From: Polyangiaceae bacterium
GTDB taxonomy: Bacteria > Myxococcota_A > Polyangia > Polyangiales > Polyangiaceae
DNA length: 64,000 nucleotides
Assembly (NCBI GenBank): GCA_013361525.1
Contig: JABFXY010000019.1
Coordinates: 186,001-250,000, forward strand
Direction of reading: 5' to 3'
Made by a program: the position numbers and the translations under genes. Positions 6,457 to 16,656 of the stretch are shown here, in pieces (position 1 is the stretch's first letter; the number at the start of each line of letters is the position of its first letter). The notes beneath the pieces were generated by a model. It had not been told where the DNA came from. It ran no database searches and saw nothing but the letters and a program-made list of their open reading frames with translations.

Positions 6457-9198
6457 TTACTTCTTGGCGAAGAACGCGCGCATGTGCGGCTCTTGCGTCT
6501 TTCGCTTCGCCACGCATAGCCGAATGCTCTCGAGGACCGACGACAGCGTTCGCGGCGCGCCTTCGATGGTCGAGACTTTGGGCTCGAAGAAAGCCTCCGC
6601 GTCCGCCGCGTGGGCCTCGTCGCAGAACACATCCGCGACGTTGATGATCTGCACGCCGCCGTGGTGCTTGGGCAGCCGCTTCGAGATCGCAGGCTGGTTC
6701 GTCTTGAGCCATTGCCAGGTGGCTTCGCGCGCGTCGTTCTGTTGCACCTGGCCCCAGATGGGAGTCATCACCTCGTTGTCGCGCAACGCGGGATCGAACA
6801 CCAAGGCGCGAACCTTGTCGCGGAGCTCCGAATTGCGTGCTTCCGAAAGCGCCCAGAGCAAACGCCCACGCTGCGCCTCTTCCTCGGACACGCCGAAGAG
6901 CGCCCGAAGGTGATCCCAGGTTTTCAGGTCGGCTTCCTGGCCCACGACACCGAGCGCCGTGCCCGCCAAATCGGGTGATACCGCGTCGACGTGGAGCTTT
7001 TCGTCGCTGCCGATTCCCAGGTAGGCACGGCCCCGCCGCATGGCCTCTTTGCGAGTCGCGGGGTCACGCGTGTCTCCGGCCAAAAACCCGATCACTTGCA
7101 CACGCAGCGCCGCCGCGTCGGCCGACTCCCCAGGGTTCGGATCCCAGCCGAGCTTCTTCGCCACGGGCCCGTAGAGCTTTTGCCCATAACGCTCCACGTT
7201 CTGGCGGAGCGGATCGTCGTACAAGAAGTCGAGCGCTTGCCCGAGCAGACCCATCGGCTCCGCGGCCACGCTGCTGTCCTCTTCGCTCGCGAGGGGCGCG
7301 AGCGCGGTGAGGGCATCCCCGAAGGGCGTGACACCACGGTTGTAGCCCGCGCGAATGCTGTTGGCGTAAGCGACCTTCTCCCGGACGGAGAGCTCCTTCA
7401 GCCCATGTTTGCGCAACGCCTCCAGGTCGGCTTGGGCGAGCGAAAAACGGAAGTAGCCCGCTGCATTCGCGTTGGGGAATATCCATTGGGGGCAGCCTGC
7501 GCTTGCAGGCAACGCAAAGCTCGTCTCCGCGCTCGTGAGCAACGTGCAGGCCTCACCGTTGGACCTGTCGCCGCCATAGCGCACACAAACGGGGACCTGC
7601 CAGGTCTTGTTCGCGTCGCCGGCGGAGCCCAATGGCAGATAGCGGGACTGCTTGAACCGAATCGTGGCCGGGGTCACCGACCCTTTGCCTCGCTCGGGAT
7701 CGTTGCAGGAAGAGGAGACCTCGATGAACGGCACCCCGACTTGGTCCAAGAAGCTGTGAAACGCGCCCTTCACGTCCTTTTTGCTGACGGCATCGAGCTC
7801 GTCGAGCAGATCGTCGGCGGTGGCGTTGCCGTGGCTGTGCTTCTTCAGATATGCATTGAAGCCCTTTCGCCACACGTCCGAGCCCAAATAGCGTTCGAAC
7901 ATGGCAATCACCCCACCACCTTTACGATAGGTGATGCCGTCGAATGCATTCTCGATGTCGTCCGTGCTGGTGATCGGCTGGCGGATCGCGCGCGCGCTGA
8001 CCAGGCTATCGGTGCCGATCGCTTGCTGGATGCCTTGGAGCAAGGCCATCTCGGCCTTTACCGTCGGGTCCCATTGGTCGGCGACTTTCTCTCCGAGCCA
8101 CGTCGCAAATGCCTCGTTGAGCCAGAGGTCATCCCACCATTGCATGGTGACCAGGTTGCCGACCCACATATGGGCGAGCTCGTGGGCCATCACTTGCGCG
8201 TACGCACGCCGCTGGTGGACGGGCGCCTTCTTCGGATCGAGCAGCACCAAGAACTCGCCGAACGTGACCGCGCCCACGTTCTCCATCGCACCGTTTTTGC
8301 CGGGCACCGCGATGATATCGAGCTTGTCGTAGGGATAGCCGATGCCGGTGTACGCCTCGAGCTTCGCCAGAATCTCGCCGGTATGTGCGAGCGCATAGCT
8401 CGCCTCTTTGCCGCGGCCCTTGGTGGTGACGGCGCGCAGCGACAGCGGCGTCTTGCGCCATTCGTTCGGCGCGATGTCGGGAGCCTCGACGACGTCGAAG
8501 TGGCCGACCGCGACAGCGAGCAAATAGCTCGGCAGCTGCTCGGTGGTGCGGAAATCGAGACGGTCGAGCTCTCCTGCAGAGGTGCGCGAGAGCTCGCGGG
8601 TGTTGCTGATCGCCTGCATGCCCTTCGGCACGATCAGCCTCATCGCGTACGGAATCTTGAAGCCGGGTTCATCGAAGCAGGGAAACGCGCTCCTCGCGGC
8701 GATCGCCTCGAACTGGGTGAACAAGTACGGCTCGCCGCCGTCTTCGACTTTGTAGAGCCCCTTTTGCCCTTTTGCGAATGCGGCTTCGAAGCTGATGCTG
8801 ATGTGAGCCTTTCCGGCAGGGATGGTGGCGCCGACGCTCAATGCGGCGATGCCGGATGCGCCCCGCTGCGCGTACTTCGCCGGTAGCGGCGAAGCCCCTG
8901 CCGGCGTGATGGTGGCGCTCTTCACGTCGAGGTCGCGACCGTTGAGCCAGACCGTCGAGCGCGCGGAGGCAATGTCGATATCGATCTCGACTTTGCCGCT
9001 GTAACGCTCTTTGCGCGGATCGAGGGTGAGCTCGATCGTTTGCTGCCTAGGCGTGACGCCCGCGGGCAGGCGCAGCGCCGGCGTGGGCTCTGGAGCGGCT
9101 TGGGGCGTCGCGCTGGCCGTGCTCACGGGGGCGACCGGTTGGTTGGTGCCGCAGCCGACGGTCAAGGCGAGGAGCGGGACCAGCTTGCCGATGCGCAC
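6457..9198 (-). CDS. M1-family zinc aminopeptidase, lipoprotein
   Basis: 913 residues from GTG 9198, chosen because it puts a lipoprotein signal at the N-terminus (LVPLLALTVGC, lipobox ending at Cys 16), followed by a proline/alanine linker. The M1 signature motifs are intact: substrate-binding GAMEN at 303-307, zinc site HELAH at 339-343 and the third zinc ligand Glu362 in LNEAF, 19 residues after the second histidine. The C-terminal half is the helical ERAP1-like domain common in the family. It should remove N-terminal residues from peptides at the envelope, anchored by lipid. A TetR-type gene is transcribed divergently 114 bp away and could control it. Confidence 0.92.
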   Translation of the reverse strand: MRIGKLVPLLALTVGCGTNQPVAPVSTASATPQAAPEPTPALRLPAGVTPRQQTIELTLDPRKERYSGKVEIDIDIASARSTVWLNGRDLDVKSATITPAGASPLPAKYAQRGASGIAALSVGATIPAGKAHISISFEAAFAKGQKGLYKVEDGGEPYLFTQFEAIAARSAFPCFDEPGFKIPYAMRLIVPKGMQAISNTRELSRTSAGELDRLDFRTTEQLPSYLLAVAVGHFDVVEAPDIAPNEWRKTPLSLRAVTTKGRGKEASYALAHTGEILAKLEAYTGIGYPYDKLDIIAVPGKNGAMENVGAVTFGEFLVLLDPKKAPVHQRRAYAQVMAHELAHMWVGNLVTMQWWDDLWLNEAFATWLGEKVADQWDPTVKAEMALLQGIQQAIGTDSLVSARAIRQPITSTDDIENAFDGITYRKGGGVIAMFERYLGSDVWRKGFNAYLKKHSHGNATADDLLDELDAVSKKDVKGAFHSFLDQVGVPFIEVSSSCNDPERGKGSVTPATIRFKQSRYLPLGSAGDANKTWQVPVCVRYGGDRSNGEACTLLTSAETSFALPASAGCPQWIFPNANAAGYFRFSLAQADLEALRKHGLKELSVREKVAYANSIRAGYNRGVTPFGDALTALAPLASEEDSSVAAEPMGLLGQALDFLYDDPLRQNVERYGQKLYGPVAKKLGWDPNPGESADAAALRVQVIGFLAGDTRDPATRKEAMRRGRAYLGIGSDEKLHVDAVSPDLAGTALGVVGQEADLKTWDHLRALFGVSEEEAQRGRLLWALSEARNSELRDKVRALVFDPALRDNEVMTPIWGQVQQNDAREATWQWLKTNQPAISKRLPKHHGGVQIINVADVFCDEAHAADAEAFFEPKVSTIEGAPRTLSSVLESIRLCVAKRKTQEPHMRAFFAKK

Positions 9199-9284
9199 GG
9201 CGCAACGATACCGGCGCACCAAGGAACCGATAGCCCGTTCGGCCCGAGAGCAGGCAGACCGTGCGGCGGCAGGAGACTTGCGAA

Positions 9285-9298
9285 CACGAACGGTCGTG
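9285..9298. promoter_or_regulatory. Candidate operator dyad upstream of tetR-like gene
   Basis: CACGA-ACGG-TCGTG is a perfect 5-bp-arm dyad, 14 bp before the ATG of the TetR-type gene and within the divergent 114-bp gap shared with the M1 peptidase. TetR proteins often repress their own gene through such dyads. The assignment is by position only, and short dyads occur by chance in high-GC DNA. Confidence 0.3.
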
Positions 9299-9312
9299 CT
9301 AACTATCGAAAC

Positions 9313-9906
9313 ATGTCTCGAGGCGAGAGCACCCGACAAGCCATCCTCGACCGCGGCCTGGAGCTCGCGACGCGGGTGGGGCTCGGCGGCCTGACGATCG
9401 GCCAGCTCGCCGACGAGCTGAAGATGAGCAAAAGCGGCCTTTTTGCGCACTTCAAGTCGAAGGAGACGCTGCAGGTCCAGGTCCTCGGGGCGGCGGTGGA
9501 TCTGTTCGTCGACGAGGTCGTGCGCCCCGCGCTCAAGGTCCCGCGCGGCGAGCCGCGTGTTCGCGCGTTGTTCGAGCGGTGGCTGTCGTGGGGGCTCGAT
9601 CGTCCGTCCGGCTGTTTCTTCGCCGCGGCGTCGTTCGAGCTCGATGATCAGCCCGGACCCGCGCGCGAGGCGCTGCTACGCGCCCAGCGCGACTGGCTCG
9701 AGACGCTCGCCCAAGCGGTTCGCATCGCGATCCGAGAAGGCCATTTCGACGAGAGCGTGGACCCGGATCGGACCGCGTTCACGCTGCTCGGCATCATGCT
9801 TGCGGCGCACGAGGTCGGCCGGCTCCTCGGCGATCCTCGCGCCCGCTCTCACGCCCACGCCACGTTCGAAGACCTCGTCGCTCAGTCGCGCCCGCGCGTG
9901 GGGTGA
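9313..9906 (+). CDS. TetR/AcrR-family transcriptional regulator
   Basis: 197 residues. The N-terminal helix-turn-helix is clear (STRQAILDRGLELATRVG, LTIGQLADELKMSKSGLFAH, FKSKETLQVQVL). The C-terminal helical half (SWGLDRPSGCFFAAASFELD, then LLGIMLAAHEVGRLLGD) resembles the TetR_C ligand-binding domain of YdeS/YxaF-like regulators. The ATG at 9313 is preferred over upstream starts because the HTH should begin near residue 5. It is divergent from the M1 peptidase and followed 94 bp later by an alpha/beta hydrolase on the same strand, so either could be its target. The ligand is unknown. Confidence 0.9.
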   Translation: MSRGESTRQAILDRGLELATRVGLGGLTIGQLADELKMSKSGLFAHFKSKETLQVQVLGAAVDLFVDEVVRPALKVPRGEPRVRALFERWLSWGLDRPSGCFFAAASFELDDQPGPAREALLRAQRDWLETLAQAVRIAIREGHFDESVDPDRTAFTLLGIMLAAHEVGRLLGDPRARSHAHATFEDLVAQSRPRVG

Positions 9907-10000
9907 CGAGCTGAGGCTCGGTCACGGCTACGGCTTCAGACTTCAGGCTGCAGGGAAAACACCGAGATTTAGCGCTGCCCCGCTCGGAAGGAATCCAACC

Positions 10001-10975
10001 ATGGCTCAGCTCACACCCTCAACAAGCACGACCGTTCGTTCTCATAGCCCGCGCCTGGGCCCGAAGGCTCCGCCCGCGGCGGGCGCTGCGCCGCCGCGAC
10101 TACGGGCGATGCGCGCGGGTTTTCAGCTCTTGGGGACGTGGGCGCCGGGCGTCGCGACTCGGATCGCCGAACACGTCTTCCGTACGCCACCGCGGCCGAA
10201 GATCCGCAAGAGCGAGAGCAACGCGCTCCTCTTCGCGGACGAAATCAAGGTCGAGCTCGGGACCGAGCGGATCCCGACGTGGAGCTTCGGCGAGGGGCCG
10301 ACGATCGTGCTCGTTCATGGCTGGGGCGGCCGAGGCATGCAGCTCCGAAGCTTCATCGAGCCGCTCGTTCGGCGCGGCTATCGCGTCGTGTTGTTCGACG
10401 CGCCCGGGCACGGGGCGAGCCGCTCGCGCTTGTCGAGCCTCCCCGAGGTCGCGGCTGCGACGCGGGCGGTGGTCGACGCGGTCGGTCCTGTGCACGCGGT
10501 CATCGCGCACTCGATGGGCGGACCCGCGACGGTGCTCGCGATGCAAGCGGGCGCGGAGATCGAGCGCCTCGCGCTCATCGCCCCACCGACCGACATGGGT
10601 CAGGTCACGCATCGCTTCGCGCGCTTCCTGCACATTCCGGAGCGCGTTCGCGACGGCTTGCAGCGGTCGATCGAGCGGCGCTTCCTCCGCAAGCTGACGG
10701 ACCTCGAGCTCGTTCCGATCGCGCGGCGGATGACGCAGCCGCTTCTCGTCGTGCACGACCGCGATGATCGCGACGTTCCCTTCGAGGAGGGCGCGTCGCT
10801 CGCACGCGCATGGCGAGGCGCACGTCTGGTCGAAACGAGCGGGCTCGGTCACACGCGGATCCTTCGCGACGCGGGAACGATCGAAGAGGTCGTGGAGTTC
10901 GTCGACGAGCACGCCGCGTCGTTTCCTCGTCTCGCCGCGCCGCTCTACTTGCCCGCGAGTCGATCGCTCGGTTGA
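10001..10975 (+). CDS. Alpha/beta-hydrolase
   Basis: 324 residues from ATG 10001, preceded by GGAAGGA at about 9986-9992. After an unstructured proline-rich N-terminus the hydrolase core is clear: oxyanion strand VLVHGWGGRGMQ, VVLFDAPGHGAS, nucleophile elbow AHSMGGPAT, acid residue in LVVHDRDDRDVPF and catalytic histidine in GLGHTRIL. No signal peptide is seen, so it probably acts in the cytoplasm on an unknown ester or similar substrate. It may be controlled by the TetR gene just upstream. Confidence 0.88.
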   Translation: MAQLTPSTSTTVRSHSPRLGPKAPPAAGAAPPRLRAMRAGFQLLGTWAPGVATRIAEHVFRTPPRPKIRKSESNALLFADEIKVELGTERIPTWSFGEGPTIVLVHGWGGRGMQLRSFIEPLVRRGYRVVLFDAPGHGASRSRLSSLPEVAAATRAVVDAVGPVHAVIAHSMGGPATVLAMQAGAEIERLALIAPPTDMGQVTHRFARFLHIPERVRDGLQRSIERRFLRKLTDLELVPIARRMTQPLLVVHDRDDRDVPFEEGASLARAWRGARLVETSGLGHTRILRDAGTIEEVVEFVDEHAASFPRLAAPLYLPASRSLG

Positions 10976-11080
10976 GGCGCGCCCGCCTCATGAGGCGCCT
11001 TCGCGCAGCGCCCCTCGCGGGGCCTCTTGCTACGGAGCGCGCACATCGGCGCTGGCCCGAGGCTTGCCGTTCTTTGGTTC

Positions 11081-11374
11081 ATGACGATTCTCGGATTTTT
11101 GCTGCTCCTCCTCGTCGCAGGTATCTGCGGCGCCATTGGACAAGCCATCGTCGGTTACTCGCGCGCCGGGCTCTTCGGCTCGATCGCGATCGGCTTCGTC
11201 GGCGCGCTGATCGGCGTTTGGCTCGCCCGCGCGCTCGGCCTGCCCGAATGGTTCACCGTTCGGATCGGCAACGAGTCGTTCCCGATCATCTGGTCGATCG
11301 CGGGCTCTGCGTTGTTCGTCGCCGTGCTGAGCCTCCTGTCCGGTTTCCGCCGGCGGCGCGTGTACTACGCGTGA
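11081..11374 (+). CDS. GlsB/YeaQ/YmgE-type small membrane protein
   Basis: 97 residues from ATG 11081, which places the first membrane helix at the N-terminus (TILGFLLLLLVAGICGAIGQ). Glycine-rich helices follow: a second membrane segment AGLFGSIAIGFVGALIGVWL and a third at IIWSIAGSALFVAVLSLLSG. The GAIGQ...GFVGALIG glycine pattern fits the transglycosylase-associated/GlsB stress protein family, though the soluble insert between helices 2 and 3 is longer than usual. The role is unknown beyond a stress association in the family. Confidence 0.75.
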   Translation: MTILGFLLLLLVAGICGAIGQAIVGYSRAGLFGSIAIGFVGALIGVWLARALGLPEWFTVRIGNESFPIIWSIAGSALFVAVLSLLSGFRRRRVYYA

Positions 11375-11456
11375 CGCCGGTGCGATCCATCGGGTCGTGA
11401 GGACGCGAGAACACAACTACACGAGCCCGGATCCGTTGTTACGATGAACCCGTCGT

Positions 11457-12020
11457 ATGGGGGGTTCTCGGGTCCGGGTGCGCGCATCCGCGGTGCGCGT
11501 GCGCGAGCAGTTCGTGTTGGCGCGCTACGGAAAGCTCGCGAGGGAGACGTTCCGCAAGGAAGCGTCCCGTGAGCTCGCGCAATTGCTCGCGACGCCGGGC
11601 GATGTGTGGGTCGACTTCGATCTCTTCGTCGAGGCGACGGGGCGCGTCTGCAGCCTGTTCGGCGACGGCACGCCGACGCTCGCGCGCGCGGTCGGCGCAT
11701 TCGGCGCAGAAGCCAACATGGGTCCGTGGCGATCGCTCGTGCACCGGCTGCTGTCGCCGAAGGTGATCCTCGAGGTCGCCGGCATGCTCTGGAGCCATCA
11801 CTACGACGCCGGCCGGCTCGTCACGACCGCACGCGGCGACACGGAGGTCAGCCTGAAGATCCAAGACTTCCCCCGCCCGCACCTGATGCACTGCATGTCG
11901 GTGGAGGGCTGGTGCGAGCGGACGCTGGCATTCGGCAGGCCGAAGCACGTGAGCGTTCATCAGGCTTCGTGCAGGGCCCGCGGCGACGACTGTTGCGAGC
12001 TCATCGGGCGCTGGGAATAG
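11457..12020 (+). CDS. Delta-proteobacterial V4R/heme-NO-binding-like domain protein
   Basis: 187 residues, soluble, no signal peptide. The central part (GAFGAEANMGPWRSLVHRLL, then SPKVILEVAGMLWSHHYDAG) and the end (CRARGDDCCELIGRW) follow the pattern of small V4R or heme-NO-binding-fold proteins abundant in myxobacteria, which end in a C-x-x-x-G-D-x-x-C-E segment. Such domains bind small molecules in sensory proteins, but this one has no output domain attached. The function is unknown. The start is uncertain by a few codons. Confidence 0.65.
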   Translation: MGGSRVRVRASAVRVREQFVLARYGKLARETFRKEASRELAQLLATPGDVWVDFDLFVEATGRVCSLFGDGTPTLARAVGAFGAEANMGPWRSLVHRLLSPKVILEVAGMLWSHHYDAGRLVTTARGDTEVSLKIQDFPRPHLMHCMSVEGWCERTLAFGRPKHVSVHQASCRARGDDCCELIGRWE

Positions 12021-12156
12021 CCCCCAAACGTCATCGCTCGGTCACGATCGACCGCTGAACCCCTACGTGCGGTTTGCGGATAGCCTCCCCGAGCGGGGGA
12101 CTTAGAACTTCTGGCGCTCCCGAGCGTCTGAGGGTCCCGCAGCCCCGGAGGACAGG

Positions 12157-15100
12157 ATGGAGCGGATCGGACGGAGCCCGCAAACGCGGCCAGCTCGCGC
12201 GACAAGGTCTTTCTCGCCGCGGAAACATTCTCCGCGCAGAGCCACGCTCGTTCGATGGTCGCGCTGGATCGCCATCGTCTGGTCGACGTTGTGGATCGTC
12301 GCGTGCAAGGAGCCGCCCACCACGAAGCTCCCGCCGAGCACGCAGACGAGCGCGGAGCTGAGGATGATTCGCCGGGGGGTCACGGTCGTGCCCCGCGGCG
12401 AGTCGGAGCGCGCGCCGTATGCGCGCGAGCGGCTCGGCGACGGCGCCGAGGTTCGAATCACGGAGAGCGGCCTGGCGTGGCTTCGGCGCGACGGCGGCAC
12501 GACGCTCCTCGCACACGGGCCCGGCAAGGTTCTGCTCGAGGACGGGACGCTCCGCATCGAGAGCGGCCGCGTGTTCGCAGAGACCCCCGCCGGTGAGCCG
12601 GAGACGATCCTCGTCCCGGAAGGCTCCCTCGTGCTCTCCGCCGTCCGCGCGAGCCTCGACGTCGCGAGCGGAAAGACGACGGCGTACGTCCTCGAAGGTG
12701 AGATCCGCGCGGGCGAGGTGGTCGCAAAAGCCGGTGAGCTCCTGAAGCTCGGCGGTGAGAAGCCGTCGGTCGAGCCGGCGCTCAGCTGGGAAGACTGGAC
12801 CGGCGGCCTCGCGACGACCGATCCGACGAGCGAGCCCGCGCCGTTCGGCGTCGGCACCGTCGGCGCGCGTCTGCCCGGTCAGGCCGGTGCACCGTATGCG
12901 CCGCTCACGATTCAGCGGCTCGACGTGCGCGTGAAGATCGAGGGCGACCTCGCGGTGACCGAGGTCGACCAGACGTTCTTCAACCCCGAGTCGCACACCG
13001 TCGAGGGCGTGTATCGCTTCCGCGCGCCGGAGGGAGCGTTGCTCGAGCGCTTCGGCGTCGATCGCGACGGCGGCATTCTCTACGGCTACGTGAAGGAGAA
13101 GCAGCAGGCGCAGCGCCAATACGAGTCGCACGTCTACGCCGGATCACAGGAGGACCCTGCGCTTCTTTCGTGGCAGGCGCCCGGCGTCTACGAGGCGCGC
13201 CTCTATCCGATCGGCCCCGGCGCGACGAGGCGGGTCGTTGTCCGTTACACCGAGTGGCTGTCGCGCGCAGGCTCGAAGGGCGAGCGCCGCTTGTACGTGT
13301 ATCCGCTCGCATCCGAAGGCACCGCGGAGTCGGCGCCCTACATCGAGGACGTCTCGATCGAGGTCGATGTCGCGAAGGCGGGCGCAAAGCAAATTCGGAC
13401 CGGCGCCGAAGCGATGCGGGTCGGCGACGTCATCGTCGTGCGTGATCACGATGTCGTGCCGCGCGCGGATTTCGCGATCGAGATGTTCGACGACGGCGCG
13501 GGCAAGACGAAGGCGATCCGGGCGAAACATCGGCCCGATCTGGTCGCGCTCGGGCCGGCCGAGTCCGGCGATGCGCGTCGTTCCGGTGAAGGCGAGGCGG
13601 ATTATCTGCTCGTTCCGGTTCGCGCGAGCGACGTGCCGGAGCGTCCGGAGGGGCTCGATCTCGTCATCGTCGTCGACACGTCCGCGGCGACCGATCGACC
13701 GATGTTGCGCCTCGCGCGCGCTGCGACGCGCGCGCTCCTCGCGCATCTCGGTGACAAAGATCGAGTGGTGGTGGTCGCCGGCGACGATCGGCTGAGGCCG
13801 GTCGTTCCCGAGGCGTCGGAGCTCACCAAGGTCGACGCTGCGCTCAAGGCGAAGATCCTCGAAGGGCTCGCCACCATCGAGCCGGGCGGCGCGAGCGATC
13901 TCGCGTCGATGCTCGCGGACGCGACGAGCAAGGTCGGCGACGAGCGTGCGAGCGCGATCGTGTACGTCGGCGACGGCCTGTCCACGGTCGGGGAGACCGA
14001 CCTCGCGTCGATCCGCGATCGAATGAAGAAGGCGCCGCGCCTCGTTCGGACGTTCGGGCTCGGCATCGGGGACGGCGCCAATATGGCCGTCCTCTCGGGC
14101 CTCTCGACGGGCGGATTCGCAGAGCGCGTGAGCGACGACCGCAGCGCGGCGCGGGGCGCGCTTCGCCTCCTCGAGGTCGCGGAGCGCAGCGTGGATCTCG
14201 GCGCGTCGCTCGACCTCGGCTCCAACGTCGAGCGCGTGTACCCGCGCGAGCTCGGCGCGGTCGTCGCAGGCGAAACGGTCGTCGTGGTCGGGCGCGTCAC
14301 CGGCGAGACGCCGACGAGCGCGACGCTCGCGACGGTGCGCGGCAGCACGAAGCTCGACCTGGACGTGCAGGAGATCGACGATCACGGAGACACGCGGCGG
14401 CGCTGGGCGATGGGCAGGCTCGACGAGCTGCTCTCGTCGGCGGCAGGCCATGCGGCGCTGGTCGATCTCGGCGTGCGCCAAGGGATCATCACGCCGGTGA
14501 CGTCGATCTACGTGCCGACGACGACGGAGATGACGCCGGAGCAGCGCGCCACCATCGATCGTGCGGCTCGCAAGCGCACGAAGGTCTCGAAGCCCAAGGG
14601 CGACGATCTCGAAGGCGCCGACGGCGTAGCCGACGAGAAGCAGACGGGCGCCGCTGCATCCGCGAAGGCCCGTGCCGACTCGGCCCCGGCGACGTCGGAG
14701 CCCGAAGAGAAGGAGTCGAGCGGCAAACCCGACGACGACCGTCCGAACCGCGAACAGCGCGCGAAGACGAAGGCGGAGGCCGAGCCCGCGAAGCCCGCGG
14801 AGGTCGCCGCCGCACCGACGGCGATGGCTGCCGCACCGCCCATGCCGGCGGCTCCGCCGGGGCAAATGCCGATGGCGACGGCGACCTCGCAGAGCACGCC
14901 GACGCTGAAGCCGCCGACGGACGAAGAGTACGGCTACATGCGCCAGAAGGACGCCGGGGGCTTCGCCGAGAATGCGCCGACGCCGAGACCGAGCACCACA
15001 CCGGATGCTGCCGTGCCGGTTGCCGATGAGCCCGTCGCCGTCGGTGGCTCCATCGGTCGAGGGAGCGGGGCGAAGTTCGACCCGATGTCCGGAGAGAAGG

Positions 15101-16656
15101 CCGAAACGAAGGCGTTGGAGAAGGCCGACAAAGGCATCCACGGCGAGGGTCTGCTGCAGGAGGCCGACAAGTCGCTCAGTGGAGACGCGAACGTCGACGG
15201 GGACCTCGTCATCGACGGCAAGAAGGCGAACGTCGTCATCATCGTCGACGATCCCGGTCGCGTGCTTCGCAAGTGCGGCAAAGGTGCGGACCTTCCGTTC
15301 CACGAGCGCAAGAACCTCTGGCGCGAGCGGCTCTCGGCCTCGCACGCCGATCCGACGAACGTGCACCGCATCTACCGGCAAGCGCTCGCCCTCTGCGAGG
15401 CGCCGACGATGCGCGAGCGGCGCGCGCTTCTCCTGCTGGGGCTCGACTACCTGCCGAGCGTGACGTCGCAGGTCGCGCTCCACCGTCTGCTGCTGAAGGA
15501 CGTGCAGGCAGCGGATGTGGTCTACCGCGGCATCCTCGCCCGCGTGAGCACGCCGGATCAGGTCCGCGAGCTGAACCGCGCGCTGGGCCTGAGCACGGTC
15601 GACCCGGGCACGCTCGAGAAGACGATCAAAGACACGCCGAACGCGGCGGAGCTCGTCACGAAGCTCCGACAGCTGAAGCAGAAGTTCCCCGACGATCGCA
15701 CGCTCGCGCTTCGTTTGCTCGACGCGCTCGAGGACGCGGACGACGCGGCGGCGGCGCGCCTCCTCGCGCGCGAGCTGCGGCAGCGCAGCGACGCCGACGC
15801 GGGTGTTCGCACGGCCGTCGGCGAGCTTCATCTTCGGCTCGCGAGCCGCGCCTCCGATGCGTCGCAGAAGAAAGCCGACGAAGACGAAGCGAAGCGCGCG
15901 TTCGGCGAAATCGTCGAGTTCTCGCCCGAAGACGCGGTCGCACGTCGCCGCCTCGGCGACCTCTACCGGGCGCACGGGTATTACGCGGAAGCGGCTCGCC
16001 AATACGAGACGCTCGCGCGGATGATCCCCGACGACCCCACCGCGATGGTCCTTCTCGCGGCGAGCGCGAATGGGCTGGGCAAGCTCGAGGAAGCGATCCG
16101 CTGGACGGAAAAGGGCGGCGCAGCGGGCGCACCGGACGTCGCGCAAGGGCCACACGCGACCGCACGCGCGTTCGCGGCGCTGTTCCTCGCGTGGGGACGG
16201 CAGGACGCGAAAAAGGCTGGAAACAACGACGAGTGGAAGGCGCTCGCGGCGCGCCTCGACAAGATCGTCATGGGTGAAAAGCGCGAAGGGCAAATCCGCG
16301 TCCTGCTCAGCTGGGCGCACCCGGAGCTGCACCCGGCGCTCTGGACCAACGCGCTCGGCACGATGATGCCGGCCGCGGAAGGCGACGTGACGCTCGGGCT
16401 GTCGCAAGCGCTCGTCGCAGACAGAAGCGGCAATCTCGTCGAGGTACGCGTGGAGCCCTCGGAGCTCGAACATGCATCGAGGCTCGGCGCGAAGGCGATC
16501 CTCACCGTCGTCTTCTCGGAAGGCAAAGACTCGGAGGTCATCGAGCGTCGGGAGATCGGCTTCGACAAGGGGTCGCCCATCCAGCGGTTCCGCGTCGAAG
16601 GCGGAAAGGTCGACGTCGTGGCGGTCGAAGCTGCACCGGAGGCAAAGAAGCCGTGA
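12157..16656 (+). CDS. Giant FecR-like/VIT/vWA/TPR protein, first of a tandem pair
   Basis: 1499 residues. An N-terminal membrane segment ends in WIVACKEPP, a possible lipobox. A FecR-like beta domain follows (about 70-200), then a VIT domain (about 240-400; VTEVDQTFFNPESHTVEGVY, LYPIGPGATRRVVVRY). The vWA domain is at about 500-680, then a long Ala/Pro/Lys linker (about 800-960) and a helical, TPR-like C-terminus. The vWA metal site is degraded: it reads DTSAAT at 507-512 where DxSxS is expected, and GGASD where Thr is usual. It probably sits on the periplasmic side as a scaffold. It overlaps the next, paralogous gene by four bases (GTGA). Function unknown. Confidence 0.8.
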   Translation: MERIGRSPQTRPARATRSFSPRKHSPRRATLVRWSRWIAIVWSTLWIVACKEPPTTKLPPSTQTSAELRMIRRGVTVVPRGESERAPYARERLGDGAEVRITESGLAWLRRDGGTTLLAHGPGKVLLEDGTLRIESGRVFAETPAGEPETILVPEGSLVLSAVRASLDVASGKTTAYVLEGEIRAGEVVAKAGELLKLGGEKPSVEPALSWEDWTGGLATTDPTSEPAPFGVGTVGARLPGQAGAPYAPLTIQRLDVRVKIEGDLAVTEVDQTFFNPESHTVEGVYRFRAPEGALLERFGVDRDGGILYGYVKEKQQAQRQYESHVYAGSQEDPALLSWQAPGVYEARLYPIGPGATRRVVVRYTEWLSRAGSKGERRLYVYPLASEGTAESAPYIEDVSIEVDVAKAGAKQIRTGAEAMRVGDVIVVRDHDVVPRADFAIEMFDDGAGKTKAIRAKHRPDLVALGPAESGDARRSGEGEADYLLVPVRASDVPERPEGLDLVIVVDTSAATDRPMLRLARAATRALLAHLGDKDRVVVVAGDDRLRPVVPEASELTKVDAALKAKILEGLATIEPGGASDLASMLADATSKVGDERASAIVYVGDGLSTVGETDLASIRDRMKKAPRLVRTFGLGIGDGANMAVLSGLSTGGFAERVSDDRSAARGALRLLEVAERSVDLGASLDLGSNVERVYPRELGAVVAGETVVVVGRVTGETPTSATLATVRGSTKLDLDVQEIDDHGDTRRRWAMGRLDELLSSAAGHAALVDLGVRQGIITPVTSIYVPTTTEMTPEQRATIDRAARKRTKVSKPKGDDLEGADGVADEKQTGAAASAKARADSAPATSEPEEKESSGKPDDDRPNREQRAKTKAEAEPAKPAEVAAAPTAMAAAPPMPAAPPGQMPMATATSQSTPTLKPPTDEEYGYMRQKDAGGFAENAPTPRPSTTPDAAVPVADEPVAVGGSIGRGSGAKFDPMSGEKAETKALEKADKGIHGEGLLQEADKSLSGDANVDGDLVIDGKKANVVIIVDDPGRVLRKCGKGADLPFHERKNLWRERLSASHADPTNVHRIYRQALALCEAPTMRERRALLLLGLDYLPSVTSQVALHRLLLKDVQAADVVYRGILARVSTPDQVRELNRALGLSTVDPGTLEKTIKDTPNAAELVTKLRQLKQKFPDDRTLALRLLDALEDADDAAAARLLARELRQRSDADAGVRTAVGELHLRLASRASDASQKKADEDEAKRAFGEIVEFSPEDAVARRRLGDLYRAHGYYAEAARQYETLARMIPDDPTAMVLLAASANGLGKLEEAIRWTEKGGAAGAPDVAQGPHATARAFAALFLAWGRQDAKKAGNNDEWKALAARLDKIVMGEKREGQIRVLLSWAHPELHPALWTNALGTMMPAAEGDVTLGLSQALVADRSGNLVEVRVEPSELEHASRLGAKAILTVVFSEGKDSEVIERREIGFDKGSPIQRFRVEGGKVDVVAVEAAPEAKKP